NCBI GenBank assembly: GCA_025464795.1
Contig: JAODNB010000279.1
Coordinates: forward strand, 1 to 14,586
Source: Frankiales bacterium
GTDB taxonomy: Bacteria; Actinomycetota; Actinomycetes; Mycobacteriales; SCTD01
Direction of reading: 5' to 3'
DNA: 14,586 nt
In this document: positions 12,268 to 14,586 of the stretch, piece after piece
Position numbering within the stretch: position 1 is the first letter of the stretch
Layout: every line of letters begins with the position of its first letter
Notes under the pieces: generated by a model
What the model was told of the DNA's origin: nothing
Seen by the model: only the letters and a program-made list of their open reading frames with translations
Database searches by the model: none
Made by a program: the position numbers and the translations under genes

Positions 12268-13272
12268 CGGAGCGCGGAGCAGGCGCAGCACCGCGGCCTC
12301 GACCCGTCCCTGTGTCGCAGGCTGACCGGGTGTCACGTCCTCGCCGAGCTTCTGGAGGTCGGTCTTGATGGTCACCCCCGACTCGAAGAGGTCAACGACC
12401 CGGGGGTCGACGTAGGAGGAACGGCAGACAGCAGGGGTGTTGCCGAGGTAGTGAGCGACCTCGGTCATGACGCGGCTGACCGCGCGCTTGCGAGCGGTGA
12501 CCGACGCGGTGTCCTGGGAGACGGCCAGCCCCACCGCAGCGAGCACCGTCGCCGACCAGGTCCGAAAGTCCTTCGCGGTGAAGTCGCCGCCGGTGAGCTC
12601 CCGCAGGTGGGCGTTGATGTCCGAGCTGCGCACGGGGACCCACTGCGACCGGTCACGGTAGGCCAGCAGCGTGTCCGCTCCACCTCGTCGACGTCGCAGC
12701 GCTCTGACCACCTCGCACACCTCGGGCTCGGCGATGGACTGGACGCGGTGCTTGCCGCTCTTGGCGATGTAGTCGAAGGTGACGACGTCGTCCGTCGACA
12801 CGCTGACGTGCTCCTTGCGCAGGGTCGCCAACCCGAACGAGTCCTTGTACTGCTCGCTGCCGATGCGGAAGAACCCGAGGTCGAGCAGGCGCACCGCGCA
12901 GGACAGCACTCGCTCCCGGGACAGCGCGTCCGCCCGGAGGTCCTCGGCCACCCGCTGCCGCAGGCTGGGCAGCACAGCGCCGAAGTCAAGGACGCGCTCG
13001 TGCTTGGCGAGGTCCCGGGTCAGGCGCCACTGATCGTGGTAGCGGTACTGCCGTCGACCGGCAGCATCGATCCCGGTGGCTTGGATGTGGCCGTTGCCGA
13101 TGCGGCAGATCCACACGTCGTTCCATGCGGGAGGCAGCACAAGTCCCTCGATCCGCTGCAGCACAGCAGGATCGGTGACCTTCGCGCCTGCGGCGTCGAC
13201 GTAGCGGAAACCGCGACCGTGCCGAACGCGGTGGATCCCGGGACCGCTCGGGTTCACTCGACGGACGCGCAC
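12244..13272 (-). CDS. DNA topoisomerase IB (poxvirus-like)
   Basis: A 342-residue type IB topoisomerase of the compact bacterial/poxviral class. It relaxes supercoils by nicking one strand through a 3'-phosphotyrosine bond. The N-terminal domain (about 1-85) includes LVLPPAWNDVWI (44-55) and the GHIQATGIDAAGRRQYRYH block. Catalytic residues are Arg136 (FFRIGSEQY), Lys171 (IAKSGK), Arg237 (KDFRTW) and the nucleophile Tyr287 (SSYVDP). The general-acid His of the poxviral enzyme is replaced by Asn278 (LGNTP), as recalled for other bacterial members such as the Deinococcus enzyme. The start is GTG 13272; a GTG at 13257 is also possible. It follows the diguanylate cyclase gene on the same strand with a 37-bp gap. 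It is an accessory enzyme not universal in bacteria. Confidence 0.93.
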   Translation of the reverse strand: MRVRRVNPSGPGIHRVRHGRGFRYVDAAGAKVTDPAVLQRIEGLVLPPAWNDVWICRIGNGHIQATGIDAAGRRQYRYHDQWRLTRDLAKHERVLDFGAVLPSLRQRVAEDLRADALSRERVLSCAVRLLDLGFFRIGSEQYKDSFGLATLRKEHVSVSTDDVVTFDYIAKSGKHRVQSIAEPEVCEVVRALRRRRGGADTLLAYRDRSQWVPVRSSDINAHLRELTGGDFTAKDFRTWSATVLAAVGLAVSQDTASVTARKRAVSRVMTEVAHYLGNTPAVCRSSYVDPRVVDLFESGVTIKTDLQKLGEDVTPGQPATQGRVEAAVLRLLRAPAEGLKTA

Positions 13273-13309
13273 GCGACGAGGTGTTCCCCGCAGGAACTGC
13301 GCAGAACCC

Positions 13310-14194
13310 TCAGGGGCGAGGCATCCTCCCGACCGAGCCGGCCGTTATGAGTGCAGCCTCCCAGGAGGGTCGGCGGGAGCGCTTGTCGTCGTACATGGCG
13401 GCGTCGGCCTGTTGCCAGAGCTCGTGGCCGTCGAAGCTGTTCCTGCCCACCGCGACGCCGAGGGACGCCCGAACGCCGGCGTCCTGCAGGGCCTGGCGCA
13501 CGCGCACGGCGAGAACGCGTGCTTGGGCCGCGTCCGTGTCCGGCGCCGTGAGGCCGAACTCGTCGCCACCGAGCCGGCAGACCTCGTCCGTGGCGCGACG
13601 GAGGTTCGCCAGGGCTTCCGCGGTCCGGGCGATGAGGGCGTCGCCCATGGCGTGGCCGCGTGCGTCGTTGACGGCTTTGAGTCCGTCGATGTCGATGACC
13701 ATCAACGTGAGCGGTGAGGCGCTGCGGTGGGACCGCACGGTCTCCGTGCGCAGGGTGTGCTCCCAGGCGCGCCGGTTGCCGAGGCCGGTCGCTGGGTCCC
13801 GGTTCGCCATCTCGAGCGCCCCCTGGGCTGCGATCTCAGCGGCCTGCCGTGCCAGCTCCGTGTCGAGCAGGAGGCCGAGCATGTCCGGCCATGAGCGAGC
13901 CTGATCGAGGGCCTGCTCCGTGCTTGCGGAGACCCACAGGGACCCGTGGGGCAGGTGGGCGCTCCTCGGGACAGGGCAGCTCTTGACGGCGAGTGTCGAG
14001 GTGGCCGGGCGGCGGGCGCGAACGACCGTCACCGGACCGCCGGCGAGCAACGGGCAGTCGAGCTCGACCGACACCAGGTCGTGCGCGTCCACCATGCGCT
14101 GGAGGACCTGGATCAGGCAGACGCGCAGGACCTCCGACCGGGTACGGGCGACCAGCTCGGTGGGCTGATGGGGGATGAACGGGGCCGGCGCCAT
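13310..14194 (-). CDS. GGDEF diguanylate cyclase with inhibitory I-site
   Basis: A 294-residue protein. The first 120 residues form an N-terminal domain that I do not recognise, with no membrane helix. A linker helix (ELARQAAEIAAQGALEMA) then leads to the GGDEF domain, with RDPATGLGNRRAWE (132-145), the metal Asp in DIDGLKAVND (168-177) and GGDEF itself intact (209-213). RATD (200-203) lies exactly five residues before GGDEF, the position of the product-inhibition I-site. It should make cyclic di-GMP from two GTP and be feedback-inhibited. A short C-terminal extension follows the domain. No EAL phosphodiesterase domain is present here or nearby. The ATG at 14194 lies three bases after the stop of the upstream glycosyltransferase and has no ribosome site of its own, suggesting translational coupling. 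The signal sensed is unknown. Confidence 0.92.
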   Translation of the reverse strand: MAPAPFIPHQPTELVARTRSEVLRVCLIQVLQRMVDAHDLVSVELDCPLLAGGPVTVVRARRPATSTLAVKSCPVPRSAHLPHGSLWVSASTEQALDQARSWPDMLGLLLDTELARQAAEIAAQGALEMANRDPATGLGNRRAWEHTLRTETVRSHRSASPLTLMVIDIDGLKAVNDARGHAMGDALIARTAEALANLRRATDEVCRLGGDEFGLTAPDTDAAQARVLAVRVRQALQDAGVRASLGVAVGRNSFDGHELWQQADAAMYDDKRSRRPSWEAALITAGSVGRMPRP

Positions 14195-14197
14195 GGC

Positions 14198-14586
14198 TCA
14201 GGCGGCGAGCCGCTGGCGGATCGCCACGACGTTGGACGGAACGACCGCGACCTTGGCGCTGCGGGTGACGCGCTCGATGGCGATGGCCTTGAGCACGCGG
14301 AGGCCATCCGTGACGGCGTTGAGGTTGCTGACGCCGTGCAGGCGCTCGTGCTCGAAGCTGGCGACCTCGCGGATGTCCAGACGGGCCTTGGCGATGCGGG
14401 TGTTGATGACGGTCTCGATCTCGAAGCCGTCGCCCCAGTGCATGGCGTCGGCGGCATCGCCCGACTCCAGCTCCAGCACCTGCAGGCAGTGCGTCCAGAA
14501 CGCGTTGTAGCCGTAGCAGAGATCGGTGTAGCGAGTGCCGAACAGCACGTTCACGATCAGGTTCAGGCCCCAGTTGCCGATCCGGC
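14198..14586 (-). CDS. Family 2 glycosyltransferase, C-terminal part (5' end outside window)
   Basis: The frame is open to the window edge, giving about 128 C-terminal residues. The first visible stretch, RIGNWGLNLIVNVLFGTRYT, followed by DLCYGYNAFW and FEIETVINTR, matches the C-terminal half of GT2 enzymes of the dolichyl-phosphate mannosyltransferase-like group. That group transfers sugars from nucleotide donors to lipid carriers or surface glycans. The acceptor is not visible. The catalytic DxD part is outside the window. An internal GTG at 14554 is not the real start, since the conserved sequence continues upstream of it. It is followed, after three bases, by the diguanylate cyclase gene, suggesting an operon linking surface glycan synthesis with cyclic di-GMP signalling. 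Confidence 0.82.
   Translation of the reverse strand, partial: RIGNWGLNLIVNVLFGTRYTDLCYGYNAFWTHCLQVLELESGDAADAMHWGDGFEIETVINTRIAKARLDIREVASFEHERLHGVSNLNAVTDGLRVLKAIAIERVTRSAKVAVVPSNVVAIRQRLAA

Noticed and set aside
12451..13350. A 299-codon plus-strand frame antisense to topoisomerase IB
   Set aside because: The minus strand carries all the catalytic residues of the topoisomerase; the antisense product shows no family features.

Overview
The window comes from a very GC-rich actinobacterium. Supporting traits are frequent GTG starts, a mycobacterial DesA3-type acyl desaturase with its Rv3230c-type reductase, an F420-type (Ddn/FDOR) oxidoreductase, and a holin-like/DUF3618/DUF4235 operon. The genus cannot be fixed by eye. 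The region is chromosomal and gene-dense. I see no tRNA, rRNA, CRISPR array, insertion sequence or prophage.

Layout. Positions 1-3082 hold membrane and surface proteins: the tail of a repeat-bearing anchored protein, a DUF4190-type protein facing it across a hairpin, then two translationally coupled gene pairs that converge on a shared CTAG. Each pair contains one of two paralogous secreted proteins with the motif AVPxYDGVGQPDxPYRY. One is paired with a CPBP intramembrane protease, the other with a small two-helix membrane protein. Positions 3142-4863 hold a NodB-type polysaccharide deacetylase lipoprotein and a divergent single-domain response regulator. Positions 4850-8350 form a lipid module: reductase then desaturase on the minus strand, with a divergent PucR-type regulator. 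The shared upstream region carries a 14-bp near-palindrome. Positions 8358-9261 hold the holin-like/DUF3618/DUF4235 envelope operon. Positions 9380-12239 hold an F420-type oxidoreductase, a SpoIIE-type phosphatase, a MarR regulator and a flavodoxin-fold oxidoreductase with a candidate operator. Positions 12244-14586 are a minus-strand run: GT2 glycosyltransferase (cut by the edge), GGDEF diguanylate cyclase and topoisomerase IB.

How they fit together. The best-supported functional unit is the desaturase/reductase pair: the reductase passes NAD(P)H electrons through FAD and a 2Fe-2S centre to the di-iron desaturase. The adjacent regulator is a plausible controller. The phosphatase, response regulator, diguanylate cyclase and two transcription factors make the window rich in signalling genes, but no common pathway can be shown. 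The least explained element is the paired, coupled YDGVG cluster at 887-3082, which is my main candidate for an undescribed system.

The genome is extremely compact: all six convergent junctions either overlap or lie within 16 bases of each other.
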